A stretch of DNA of 64,000 nt from Pseudaeromonas sharmana (GTDB lineage: Bacteria; Pseudomonadota; Gammaproteobacteria; Enterobacterales; Aeromonadaceae): the NCBI RefSeq assembly GCF_042649925.1, contig NZ_JBHSAF010000001.1, forward strand, positions 186,001 through 250,000, in the 5' to 3' direction. The notes beneath the pieces were generated by a model. The model worked only from the letters and a program-made list of their open reading frames with translations, was not told the DNA's origin and did no database searches. Positions 35,672 to 44,382 of the stretch are shown in pieces (position 1 is the first letter of the stretch; each line of letters starts with the position of its first letter). The translations under genes were made by a program, and so were the position numbers.

Positions 35672-36934
35672 TCAGGAGAGCAGTCGCTGGAACAACAGGA
35701 CCAGATAGTCCCACAACCGGCTGAAGAGGCTGCCTTCGTTAACCTCTTCCAGCGCCACCAGCGGGTACTGGGCTACGTCCTTGCCATCCAGTTTCAGGTA
35801 GATGGTGCCGACGCTCTCTCCCTTCTTGATGGGGGCGTCCAGCTCGCCTTTCAACTGGAAATCGGCCTTCAATTTGCTGGCGCTGTTGCGCGGGACCACC
35901 AGATTGATCTCTTCGGCGGTACCGAGCTGGATTTCACTCTTGTCACCCATCCAGACGCGCTGGGTTGCCAGTGCCGCCCCAGCCTTGTACGGCGTCACGT
36001 TCTGGTAGAAGCGGAAGCCGTAGGTCAGCAGCTTCTTGCTCTCTTCGGCGCGTTGCGCCTCGCTGCCGGAACCGATGACGACGGAGATCAGGCGCATGTT
36101 GTCCGGACCGGTTGCAGACGCAACCAGGTTATAACCCACTTCGCTGACGTGGCCGGTCTTGATGCCATCGACAGCCAGGCTCTTGTCCCACAGCAGGCGG
36201 TTGCGGTTGTGCTGGACAATACCGTTGAAGGTGAAGTCCTTTTGCGAGTAGATCGCATACTCTTCAGGCAGATCGTGGATCAGGGCTCGGCCCAGCAGAG
36301 CCATGTCATACGCGCTGGAGTAGTGGTTCTGGTCATACAGGCCGTGGGCATTAACGAAGTGGGTTTCGTTCATCCCCAGGCGCTTGGCCCACTGGTTCAT
36401 CAGACTGGCAAAGGAGTCTTCAGAGCCGGCAACGTGTTCGGCCATGGCGATACAGGCATCGTTACCGGACTGAATGATGATGCCTTTATTCAGGTTCTCG
36501 ACGCTGACCTGCTTGCCGACTTCGATGAACATCTTCGAGGAGTCGGAGTAATTCTTGGCCCAGGCATTCTGGCTGATGGTCACCATGTCAGTCGGTTTGA
36601 TGCGGCCTGATTTCAACTCCTGACCGATGACGTAGGAGGTCATCATCTTGGTCAGGCTGGCAGGCGGCAGGCGCTCGTGCTCATTGCTGCCGATCAGTAC
36701 CTGACCTGTGTGGTAGTCCATCAACAGGAATGCCTTGGCGGCGATCTGCGGCGGGCTCGGCAGAGCGATAGGGGCTGGAGCCGGCATCGGCTTCGGGTCG
36801 AGCGTCGGTTGAGCATCCGGTGTCGGGACGACATCGGCCGCCATCACGGCAGCGGACAGGGTAAACGCGCTGCAGAAGAGAAAGGTTTTTGCCAGTTTCA
36901 ACGTCGTGATCCTTGATATGTTGGCCCGGATCAT
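35672..36934 (-). CDS. dacA: D-alanyl-D-alanine carboxypeptidase (PBP5/6)
   Basis: A 420-residue penicillin-binding protein with signal peptide, a Pro-rich linker, the catalytic motifs SLTK, SGN and KTG, a C-terminal beta domain and an amphipathic tail (SRLWDYLVLLFQRLLS) that anchors it to the inner-membrane face. It trims terminal D-Ala from peptidoglycan stem peptides. It lies after the two rlpA genes as in E. coli rlpA-dacA, but a hairpin separates it from rlpA copy 1. Confidence 0.96.
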   Translation of the reverse strand: MIRANISRITTLKLAKTFLFCSAFTLSAAVMAADVVPTPDAQPTLDPKPMPAPAPIALPSPPQIAAKAFLLMDYHTGQVLIGSNEHERLPPASLTKMMTSYVIGQELKSGRIKPTDMVTISQNAWAKNYSDSSKMFIEVGKQVSVENLNKGIIIQSGNDACIAMAEHVAGSEDSFASLMNQWAKRLGMNETHFVNAHGLYDQNHYSSAYDMALLGRALIHDLPEEYAIYSQKDFTFNGIVQHNRNRLLWDKSLAVDGIKTGHVSEVGYNLVASATGPDNMRLISVVIGSGSEAQRAEESKKLLTYGFRFYQNVTPYKAGAALATQRVWMGDKSEIQLGTAEEINLVVPRNSASKLKADFQLKGELDAPIKKGESVGTIYLKLDGKDVAQYPLVALEEVNEGSLFSRLWDYLVLLFQRLLS

Positions 36935-36968
36935 CGGCCGGACCTGTTCGCGAGGGTTGCCACTATAG

Positions 36969-36993
36969 CAAAACGGGCTGCTAATGGCAGCCC
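36969..36993 (-). terminator. terminator between rlpA copy 1 and dacA
   Basis: GGGCTGC/GCAGCCC with a 5-nt loop; on the minus strand GTTTTGC follows. It lies between the rlpA stop and the dacA start, so dacA probably has its own promoter or relies on read-through. Confidence 0.6.
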
Positions 36994-37022
36994 TTGATCC
37001 GACTGTGCTGCACAGTCAGTGA

Positions 37023-37913
37023 TCAATAAACGAAATAGGCTTGGCGCAGGCCGGCATCCCGCACCACCGTCAACATGACATCGGCTTGCTGTGGTGCCAT
37101 GGGTCCCATGTGTAGCCGGTACATCTGGTTTGCATTGACGATGGTAATCGGGGTGCCAAATTTCTGGCTTAAACGGCTCGCCTCTTCCCGCGCACGGCTG
37201 GCGGAGTCGGTGGCCAGCAGCTGAATCGTCTTGGCCTGACTCTTGGCGATGATTTGGTCGGCATTGGCCGGACGTGGTGGATGAACCAGATCCAGTCTGA
37301 CCTGAGCGACACCCTGGCCGACAATGCCCAGCCGTTGCGCCGCGCCAAATGACAGATCGAGAATACGATTGTCGTGGAAGGGGCCGCGATCGTTGATCCG
37401 TACGATCAGTGAACGGCCATTTTCCTTGTTGGTTACCCGGACATAACAGGGAATGGGCAAATTTTTGTGTGCTGCTGAGATAGCATATTGATCATAGACC
37501 TCACCGTTGGAGGTCAGCCGGCCATGAAACCCCGGGCCATACCAGGAGGCGGTTCCCTCCTCGCTGTACTGCTCGATATCGCGCCACACCTTGTAGGGTT
37601 GGCCAAACACCTCATAATCCCCATTGCCAATCCGGCTGTAGGGCTCGAATTGCGGAACCACGCCGGCGACCGGAATCAGGGCCGGATCGAGACGACCATA
37701 ATCCTTGCGTTGGGCAAAGCGGCTGTTGTCTTGCTGTTCGGCGTCCGGCAAGGGGCTGGCGACAGTACGGAAATGGAAACCGGGGCTGCTATCGTTCTCC
37801 ACCGTAATCTTGGGGGTGGAGATCCGGGTGCGGTATTCGTGAACTTCGGTCACACACCCGCTGAGGCCGACCAGTATCATGGCGGTCGACATCCACTGTA
37901 TGATTCCCTTCAT
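37023..37913 (-). CDS. rlpA: RlpA-family lipoprotein, copy 1 (DPBB + SPOR)
   Basis: A 296-residue lipoprotein (lipobox LSGC) with a long linker, a double-psi beta-barrel domain (EEGTASWYGPGFHGRLTSNGEVYDQYAISAAHKNLP, RINDRGPFHDNRILDLSFGAAQRLGI) and a C-terminal SPOR domain (KTIQLLATDSASRAREEASRLSQKF...) that binds denuded septal glycan. RlpA of Pseudomonas aeruginosa is a lytic transglycosylase acting on such glycan. It lies 148 bp after a second rlpA on the same strand. Confidence 0.9.
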   Translation of the reverse strand: MKGIIQWMSTAMILVGLSGCVTEVHEYRTRISTPKITVENDSSPGFHFRTVASPLPDAEQQDNSRFAQRKDYGRLDPALIPVAGVVPQFEPYSRIGNGDYEVFGQPYKVWRDIEQYSEEGTASWYGPGFHGRLTSNGEVYDQYAISAAHKNLPIPCYVRVTNKENGRSLIVRINDRGPFHDNRILDLSFGAAQRLGIVGQGVAQVRLDLVHPPRPANADQIIAKSQAKTIQLLATDSASRAREEASRLSQKFGTPITIVNANQMYRLHMGPMAPQQADVMLTVVRDAGLRQAYFVY

Positions 37914-38061
37914 TCTGCTGCTTCCATGTTAATGGGGTCTGGTTGCCGCCGCAGGGCGTCCTCAGCCACAGGCGATAAGATACATCGGCCTGCAAGTGTC
38001 GGCACAGGATGCGGTTTGGTCAAGATCCGCACAAGCAGTTTGCGATCCGCATGACACCTTT

Positions 38062-38817
38062 TCAATTGATAAAGAACGCCTGCTGGTAGCCGCTGCTGCG
38101 CAGCCGTCGCAATGCCGCCTCGGCGCTGGCCTTGTCCAGAGGACCAACCTGCAGCCGGAATAGCGTATTGGCACTGACGATGCGCACCGCATCGCCATAC
38201 TCCTTGCGCAGGTCCGAGGCGGCCGCTTCGGCTTTGCTCGCCGAGTTGGTAGCCATCAGCTGGATGGTTCTCGCCTCGTGGCGGGCAATGATCTCATCGG
38301 CGTTGGCTGGGCGCGGGACCTTGACCAGTTCCAGCCTGACGCGGGCGGTACCGGGTTTCACTATGCCCAGCCGGCTGGCTGCACCATGGGAGAGATCCAG
38401 GATCCGGTCTCCGTGGAACGGGCCGCGATCGTTAACCCGGACGACGATAGCCTGACCGTTATCCAGATTGGTTACTTTCAGGTAGGACGGCAGCGGCAAA
38501 TTCTTGTGCGCCGCCGAAATCGATTCCTGGTCATACAGCTCGCCATTTGAGGTATACAGACCGTGGAAACCGGGGCCATACCAGGAGGCAGTACCCTCTT
38601 CGACATAGTGTTCGATGCCGTTCCACACTTTGTAGTCTTGGCCGAAGACCTGGTAGTCCTTGTTGCCGATGCGACTGGGCGGCTCAAAGCGCGGTGTTAC
38701 CCCACCGACAGCGCTCTCGTTGGCGGGAGGCGTGGCCGGGGCCTGGGTGTTATGTATAGGAGCGGTCTGGCTGCAGGCGGTCAGCAGCAACAGGATACAA
38801 AGAACTCTAATTTGCAT
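38062..38817 (-). CDS. rlpA: RlpA-family lipoprotein, copy 2
   Basis: A 251-residue lipoprotein (lipobox LLTAC) with the same domain order as copy 1 but a much shorter linker: barrel motif EEGTASWYGPGFHGLYTSNGELYDQESISAAHKNLP, RVNDRGPFHGDRILDLSHGAASRLGI, then a SPOR domain (ARTIQLMATNSASKAEAAASDLRKEY). Its start lies 11 nt inside the mltB end, so it is coupled to mltB. It and copy 1 look like a tandem duplication. Confidence 0.9.
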   Translation of the reverse strand: MQIRVLCILLLLTACSQTAPIHNTQAPATPPANESAVGGVTPRFEPPSRIGNKDYQVFGQDYKVWNGIEHYVEEGTASWYGPGFHGLYTSNGELYDQESISAAHKNLPLPSYLKVTNLDNGQAIVVRVNDRGPFHGDRILDLSHGAASRLGIVKPGTARVRLELVKVPRPANADEIIARHEARTIQLMATNSASKAEAAASDLRKEYGDAVRIVSANTLFRLQVGPLDKASAEAALRRLRSSGYQQAFFIN

Positions 38818-39772
38818 GGTATGCGCGCGCCAATTCCTGACTTAACTGATAAACGGCCATGGCATAGAGCGGACTACGGTTATAGCGGGTGATGACATAG
38901 AAATTCTGGCGCACCACCCAGTATTCACTGCCTTGTGCCAACTCCAGTTTAAGCAATTTCACCGCGGTGTCGGCAGGCAGTTGTGTGTCCAGCTTCACAC
39001 CGGCGGCACTGAGCTGCTGCCAGGTGTGAACCAGCTCGAGTTTATCGGTCAGCACCGACGCCGGTACCGGTTCGCTGACCCGGGCCGGATAGGCGACAGC
39101 TTGACCATATTGCCAGCCATGCTCGGCAAAATAGTTGGCGACGCTGCCGATAGCATCTGCCGGGTTATGGAAGAGATCCCGATGGCCATCACCGTCGAAA
39201 TCGACGGCATAATGCAGGTAACTGGTCGGCATAAACTGGCCCATGCCCATGGCGCCGGCGTAGGAGCCCATCGGTTCGCGCAGCGGCCAACCCTGCTCCT
39301 GTGCCAGGCGCAGATACTGGGCGAACTCCTTGCTGAAATAGGCGGCGCGCTTGGGGTAGTGGAAGCCCAGGGTATAGAGCGAATCGAGCACCGGATGGTT
39401 ACCCATTCGCGTGCCGAAGTGGGTCTCGACGCCGATGATAGCGACGATTAGTTCAGCTGGAACCTGCAGGCGTGCCGCCGCGCGGTCCAGCAGTGATGCA
39501 TGCTGGCGCCAGAATTGGACACCCTGTTCGATCCGGTCGTGAGTGATGAACAGCGGACGGTACTGGTACCAGGGCTTGGCTTCCCATGGCCGTTGTATGG
39601 CATCGAGAACGCTTTGGCGAAATTGTGCCTGCTCAACCCCGGCGGCCAGCTGCGTAGCGGGAATGTCCAGCTCACTGCTCAGTTGTTCCAACCGGGTGAT
39701 ATGGTCGGCGCTCAGCTCGGCGGCGGCCAGAGGCAGACTCATCCCCCATAACAACAAGATAACAACGCGCAT
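38807..39772 (-). CDS. mltB: membrane-bound lytic murein transglycosylase B family
   Basis: A 321-residue protein with the catalytic Glu in IIGVETHFGTRMG, plus YPKRAAYFSKEFAQYL and MGQFMPTSYLHYAVDFDGDG. It cleaves peptidoglycan to 1,6-anhydro products. Unlike E. coli MltB, the signal peptide (MRVVILLLWGMSLPLAAA) has no lipobox, so it is predicted to be a soluble periplasmic form. It lies between mrdB and the rlpA pair in one minus-strand operon. Confidence 0.92.
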   Translation of the reverse strand: MRVVILLLWGMSLPLAAAELSADHITRLEQLSSELDIPATQLAAGVEQAQFRQSVLDAIQRPWEAKPWYQYRPLFITHDRIEQGVQFWRQHASLLDRAAARLQVPAELIVAIIGVETHFGTRMGNHPVLDSLYTLGFHYPKRAAYFSKEFAQYLRLAQEQGWPLREPMGSYAGAMGMGQFMPTSYLHYAVDFDGDGHRDLFHNPADAIGSVANYFAEHGWQYGQAVAYPARVSEPVPASVLTDKLELVHTWQQLSAAGVKLDTQLPADTAVKLLKLELAQGSEYWVVRQNFYVITRYNRSPLYAMAVYQLSQELARAYHAN

Positions 39773-39786
39773 TCTTTCTCCGTCGT

Positions 39787-40887
39787 TCAGGCCAGCAGGC
39801 GGCGGTGGGTCTGGATCGACATCAGGATGCCGAAACCGGCCGCCAGTGTCACCATCGATGTGCCGCCGTAGCTGACGAGGGGCAGCGGTACGCCAACCAC
39901 CGGCAACAGGCCGCTGACCATGCCGATGTTGACAAAAATGTAGAAAAAGAAGGTTAAGGTCAGTGCGCCGCCCAGCAGCCGCTCGAAGGAGCCCTGGGCA
40001 TTGAGGCTGATGCTCATGCAGCGGGCGATGACATACAGGTACAGGCTCATCAATAGTACGAAACCGATCAGACCGAACTCCTCACTGAACACCGCGAAGA
40101 TAAAATCCGTATGGCGCTCTGGTAGGAACTCCAGCTGCGACTGGGTGCCGTTGAGCCAGCCTTTACCAAACAGGCCTCCGGAGCCGATGGCAATTTTGGA
40201 CTGGATGATGTGGTATCCCGTTCCCAGCGGATCGGTTTCGGGGTCAAGGAACGTCAATACCCGCTGCCGCTGATAGTCGTGCATCAGGAAAAACCAGAGC
40301 ACCGGCAGGAAGGCGCCGAGGGCCAGGACCGCGGCCAGGATCAGGTACCAGTTGATGCCGGCGAGGAAGATGACAAAGCAACCCGAGACGGCGACCAGGA
40401 TGGAGGTGCCCAAATCCGGTTGTTCGGCAATCTGCAGCGTCGGAATGAAGACCAGTAACAGTGCGATGCAGACCTGTTTGAACGTCGGCGGGAGTGCGTG
40501 CCGACACAGATAGGCGGCAATGGTCATCGGCATGATGATCTTGAGGAATTCAGACGGCTGGAACTTGATGAATCCCAGGTCCAGCCAGCGCTGGGCACCC
40601 TTGCCGATGTGGCCAAAGATCATGACACACACCAGCAGCACCACGCACACCGCAAATGCCGGCGGTGCCCAACGGGCATAAAATGCCGGCGGGAACTGCG
40701 CCATGAATATCATCAACCCGAATGCCATGGTGGTCCGGATCAGTTGCCGCCCCAGCATTTCAGGATGCATGCCGGAGGCGGAGTAGAGCACAACCAGACT
40801 GACACACAAGAGTCCGAGCAGGCCCATCAGCAAGGGCAGATCAATATGGAAGCGCTGCCAGAGCGAGCGGTTCGGAGCGTTCATCAA
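39787..40887 (-). CDS. mrdB: rod-shape glycosyltransferase RodA
   Basis: A 366-residue SEDS-family protein with about ten hydrophobic helices and conserved ARGAQRWLDL-like (GKGAQRWLDLGFIKFQPSE), EQPDLGTSILVAVSG and PERHTDFIFAVFSEEFG sequences. It polymerises lipid II with PBP2 during side-wall growth. Its start overlaps the mrdA stop as ATGA. Confidence 0.96.
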   Translation of the reverse strand: MMNAPNRSLWQRFHIDLPLLMGLLGLLCVSLVVLYSASGMHPEMLGRQLIRTTMAFGLMIFMAQFPPAFYARWAPPAFAVCVVLLVCVMIFGHIGKGAQRWLDLGFIKFQPSEFLKIIMPMTIAAYLCRHALPPTFKQVCIALLLVFIPTLQIAEQPDLGTSILVAVSGCFVIFLAGINWYLILAAVLALGAFLPVLWFFLMHDYQRQRVLTFLDPETDPLGTGYHIIQSKIAIGSGGLFGKGWLNGTQSQLEFLPERHTDFIFAVFSEEFGLIGFVLLMSLYLYVIARCMSISLNAQGSFERLLGGALTLTFFFYIFVNIGMVSGLLPVVGVPLPLVSYGGTSMVTLAAGFGILMSIQTHRRLLA

Positions 40888-42869
40888 TCATCCTCCGGAT
40901 TGGCTGGAACCGGGATGGGAGCATCGGTTACCGGGTTGCTGGTGGCTTCCGTCGCCTGGGGCGCGCTGTTGCTGGCTTCGCCTGTGGTGTCGGTGGGGGC
41001 CGCCGCACTGGCGGATGAGTCGAGCAAATAGGCATCCAGTACCGCACGGGCCACCGGGGCGGCATTGGCACTGCCGCCGCCCGCGTTTTCCATGATCAAC
41101 GAAACCACGGCTTTGGGGGCCTCATAGGGGGCAAACGCGACAAAGAGTGCATTATCGCGGTGTTCCGCCTTCACGCGTTTGGCATCGTACTTTTGATCTT
41201 GCTTGATACTGATGACCTGAGCGGTCCCGGATTTGCCAGCGGCCTTGTAGGGGGTGTTGGCAAAGGCGCGACGACCGGTCCCCTCATGACCATTGATGAC
41301 ACGGAACATGCCCTCCATGGCCACTTTCCAGTAGCTGTCGTCCTTGACCTCGAGCGCCTTGTTCGTCGGTTCGCGGTAGGGCTCCTGATGGCCATCCCCC
41401 TCCTTGACCGACTTGAGCATGTGAGGAATCACATTCTGTCCATGTTGGGTCAGGATGCTGTGGGCTCGCGCCAGCTGGATCGGGGTTGCGGTCCAGTAGC
41501 CCTGGCCGATACCCACCGAGATGGTGTCGCCGAGGAACCACATCTGGTGGCGGCGGGCTCGTTTCCACTCACGGGACGGCATGACACCGCGTGTCTCTTC
41601 GTACAAATCCAGTCCCGAATACTGACCAAAACCAAATGCCGTCATGTATTTGTTCATCGTGTCTATGCCGGTGCGGTAGGCCAGGTCATAGAAGAAGGTG
41701 TCTGCGGAGACTTCGATGGCCCGGTAGACATCCAGCCAGCCGTGCCCCCATTTTTTCCAGTCGCGAAACTTGTGGCTGGAGCCTGGCAACTGGAAGAACG
41801 GGCCGCCGAAGTAGCGGCTGTAGGGGGTGATCGCCCCTTCATTCAAGCCCATGATGGCCAGCAACGGCTTGACGGTCGACGCCGGAGCGTAGCCACCCTG
41901 GCTGACCCGGTTGATCAGCGGGCGCGCCGGGTCATCCAGCAGCGCGGCGTACTCCTTGCTACGGATGCCGCGCACGAACATGTTCGGGTCGTAGCTTGGG
42001 GTGGAGACCAGTGCCAGCACGGCGCCACTGCCGGGGTCCATCAGCACCAGGCCTGCTCTTTGACCTTGCAATTGCTGCTGCACTTTTTGCTGCAGGCGGA
42101 TATCGATGGTCAAGGTCAGATCTTTACCCGCGACAGGGGGCTGGTATTTCAGCGTGCGGATGACTCGTCCTCGGTTATTGACTTCGACTTCCTGATAACC
42201 AGATTGGCCATGTAGCAGGTCTTCGTAATATTTCTCGACGCCCAGCTTGCCAATATCCCGAGATGCGGCGTAATTGGCCAATTTGCCTTGTTCATCAAGT
42301 TTTTTCAGATCGTTGGTATTGATGCGGGCGACATAACCCAGGGCATGGGTCATGGTATCGGCAAACGGATAGTAGCGGGTCAGATAAGCTTCGATGCTGG
42401 CGCCGGGGAAACGGTACTGGTTTACCGAGAAGATGGCGACCTGCTCCTCGCTCAGCTTGTCGGCGAGCGAAATCGGCTGGAAGCGGCGATGGCGCTTGGC
42501 CTCCTTGAGAAAACGGCTCTTGTCCTCGTCGTCCAGGCCCAATAGCGTGACCAGCTCATCGACCTTGGCCGGGAGATCATCCATCTGCTCCGGTACTATC
42601 TCCAGGCTGAACACCGGACGATTTTCGGCCAGCAAGACCCCATTCCGGTCATAGATCAGGCCGCGAGGGGGGGCAACGGGGACGACCTTGATGCGGTTAT
42701 CATTGGAGCGCGTCTGGTAGTCGTCATGATGGATAATCTGCACCACATACAAGTTGGCGAACAGCATCAAGGTCAGTACGCAGACGCCGGCCATGGCGGC
42801 ATAGGCCCGACGCCGGAACAGGGCGGCTTCGGCGTGATTGTCCTTGATCGAAATGCGTTGCCCCACCAT
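40884..42869 (-). CDS. mrdA: penicillin-binding protein 2
   Basis: A 661-residue class B PBP: short cytoplasmic tail and membrane helix (RAYAAMAGVCVLTLMLFANLYVVQII), pedestal domain, and transpeptidase domain with nucleophile motif STVK, SAD-like motif and KSGTAQ. It crosslinks glycan made by RodA in the elongasome. A 40-residue Ala/Thr/Ser-rich C-terminal tail follows. It is 3 bp from rlmH. Confidence 0.96.
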   Translation of the reverse strand: MVGQRISIKDNHAEAALFRRRAYAAMAGVCVLTLMLFANLYVVQIIHHDDYQTRSNDNRIKVVPVAPPRGLIYDRNGVLLAENRPVFSLEIVPEQMDDLPAKVDELVTLLGLDDEDKSRFLKEAKRHRRFQPISLADKLSEEQVAIFSVNQYRFPGASIEAYLTRYYPFADTMTHALGYVARINTNDLKKLDEQGKLANYAASRDIGKLGVEKYYEDLLHGQSGYQEVEVNNRGRVIRTLKYQPPVAGKDLTLTIDIRLQQKVQQQLQGQRAGLVLMDPGSGAVLALVSTPSYDPNMFVRGIRSKEYAALLDDPARPLINRVSQGGYAPASTVKPLLAIMGLNEGAITPYSRYFGGPFFQLPGSSHKFRDWKKWGHGWLDVYRAIEVSADTFFYDLAYRTGIDTMNKYMTAFGFGQYSGLDLYEETRGVMPSREWKRARRHQMWFLGDTISVGIGQGYWTATPIQLARAHSILTQHGQNVIPHMLKSVKEGDGHQEPYREPTNKALEVKDDSYWKVAMEGMFRVINGHEGTGRRAFANTPYKAAGKSGTAQVISIKQDQKYDAKRVKAEHRDNALFVAFAPYEAPKAVVSLIMENAGGGSANAAPVARAVLDAYLLDSSASAAAPTDTTGEASNSAPQATEATSNPVTDAPIPVPANPEDD

Positions 42870-42872
42870 GCC

Positions 42873-43343
42873 TTACTCCCTGTGATACGGGTGATTGGCC
42901 GTGATGCTCCAGGCCCGATACAGGCTCTCGGCAACGACGACGCGTACCAGCGGGTGAGGCAGTGTGAGGGGGGAGAGCGACCAGCTTTGCTCCGCCAGAT
43001 CTTTACACTCCGGTGCCAGTCCTTCGGGCCCGCCAATCAGCAACGCCACATCCCGACCATCCAGCTTCCAGGCTTCAAGCTGAGTGGCCAGTTGTTCCGT
43101 GGTCCAAGGCTTGCCGGGAATATCCAGCGTGACAATACGCGCACCTTTACTCGCCGCAGCGAGGGTCAGCTCGCCTTCCTTTTGCAGGATGCGGGCGATA
43201 TCGGCATTCTTGCCGCGTTTACCGGCGGGGATTTCCACTAGCTCCAGAGGCATATCCTTCGGAAAACGGCGTTGGTACTCCTCAAAACCACGGGTTACCC
43301 AATCCGGCATCTTGGTGCCGACGGCGATGAGCTGGATCTTCAT
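42873..43343 (-). CDS. rlmH: 23S rRNA pseudouridine-1915 N3-methyltransferase
   Basis: A 156-residue SPOUT methyltransferase. The trefoil-knot motif ALLIGGPEGLAPECKDLAEQSWSLSPLTLPHPLVRVVVAESLYRAWSI and the C-terminal HPYHRE are intact. It methylates pseudouridine 1915 on the 70S ribosome. It follows rsfS after 2 bp. Confidence 0.96.
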   Translation of the reverse strand: MKIQLIAVGTKMPDWVTRGFEEYQRRFPKDMPLELVEIPAGKRGKNADIARILQKEGELTLAAASKGARIVTLDIPGKPWTTEQLATQLEAWKLDGRDVALLIGGPEGLAPECKDLAEQSWSLSPLTLPHPLVRVVVAESLYRAWSITANHPYHRE

Positions 43344-43345
43344 GC

Positions 43346-43687
43346 TCAGGCGGCCGCCTCGTTGAAATGACCGCTCCAGAGTTTTTCCAACTGGTACAGC
43401 TGACGCGTGTCATCCTGCATCACATGGATAATCACATCTCCCATGTCCACCAGTACCCACTCGCCGACATCCTGTCCTTCCATGCCAAGGGGCATCAGTC
43501 CGGCGTGGCGCAGCTCTTCGGCAACATGCTCGGCAATTGAGCGCACATGGCGGTTGGAGTTGCCGCTGCAGATAATCATGCAGTCGGTGATACTGGATTT
43601 GCCTCGAACATCGAGGGTAACGATGTCGCGGCCTTTCATGTCGTCTATCTTGTCGGCAATAAATGCATGCAGTGCAGGACCTTGCAA
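43346..43687 (-). CDS. rsfS: ribosomal silencing factor RsfS
   Basis: A 113-residue protein from a TTG at 43687: LQGPALHAFIADKIDDMKGRDIVTLDVRGKSS matches the N-terminus of E. coli RsfS (105 residues). GGAGG lies 6 nt before this TTG, which decides the start; the upstream ATG at 43723 lacks one. RsfS binds uL14 and blocks subunit joining in stationary phase or starvation. Member of the leuS-to-dacA block. Confidence 0.93.
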   Translation of the reverse strand: MQGPALHAFIADKIDDMKGRDIVTLDVRGKSSITDCMIICSGNSNRHVRSIAEHVAEELRHAGLMPLGMEGQDVGEWVLVDMGDVIIHVMQDDTRQLYQLEKLWSGHFNEAAA

Positions 43688-43734
43688 GAGTGGCCTCCGT
43701 CGGATAAGCGCTGATTCAATCAAATGGGCGGCGA

Positions 43735-44382
43735 TTATATCACGCTACGGCAATAGATCCGCTGCTGCTGCAGATAATCGGCCGTCGCCGCTGGAATTCG
43801 ACCTGCTACGGCCCGCCCTGCGGCCAGGTCGGCTCGCAACTGGGTCGCGGAGAGATCAATCGGGGTGTTTTGCATCCAATAGAGTCCGCCGTGGAGGTGC
43901 CGATGCAGGTCCGCTGGGTCACCCATTTGATGTTGCTGGATAAAATCGGCTAATTCCCCCTGTCGTGGCGCGGTCCAGCCGGGGCGGACACTGACGATCA
44001 GGTGGGCATAATCGGTCAGCTCCCGCCAGCGATGCCAATGCGGCAAACTGAGTAGCGAATCCATACCGATCAGGAAACAGAAGGGGGTATCCGGCAGCTC
44101 GAGACGCATCTGAATCAAGGTGTCTATGGTATAGGACGGACGATGGTGTCCGAGCTCGCGACCGTCGACGGTAAATCCCGGCATGCTGCTGACGGCCAGC
44201 TGCAGCATGGTCAGGCGCTGTTGTGCGCTGGCAATCGGTTGTGGCCGGTGAGGGGGGATGTGGTTTGGCATCAGGCGCATCTGTGCCAGTGCCAGTTTCT
44301 GCATGGTCTCCTGTGCTGGCATCAGGTGACCATAATGCACCGGATCAAAGGTGCCCCCCAGAATGCCGATGGCCGGTTTCAC
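43735..44382 (-). CDS. nadD: nicotinate-nucleotide adenylyltransferase
   Basis: A 215-residue enzyme beginning with a GTG at 44382 whose bases overlap the holA stop (GTGA). Nucleotidyltransferase motif GGTFDPVHYGH and C-terminal ISATQLR-like DLSATQLRADL are present. It adenylates nicotinate mononucleotide in NAD synthesis. The long open frame upstream is a shadow of holA; the GTG start gives the normal family length (213 in E. coli). Confidence 0.93.
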   Translation of the reverse strand: MKPAIGILGGTFDPVHYGHLMPAQETMQKLALAQMRLMPNHIPPHRPQPIASAQQRLTMLQLAVSSMPGFTVDGRELGHHRPSYTIDTLIQMRLELPDTPFCFLIGMDSLLSLPHWHRWRELTDYAHLIVSVRPGWTAPRQGELADFIQQHQMGDPADLHRHLHGGLYWMQNTPIDLSATQLRADLAAGRAVAGRIPAATADYLQQQRIYCRSVI

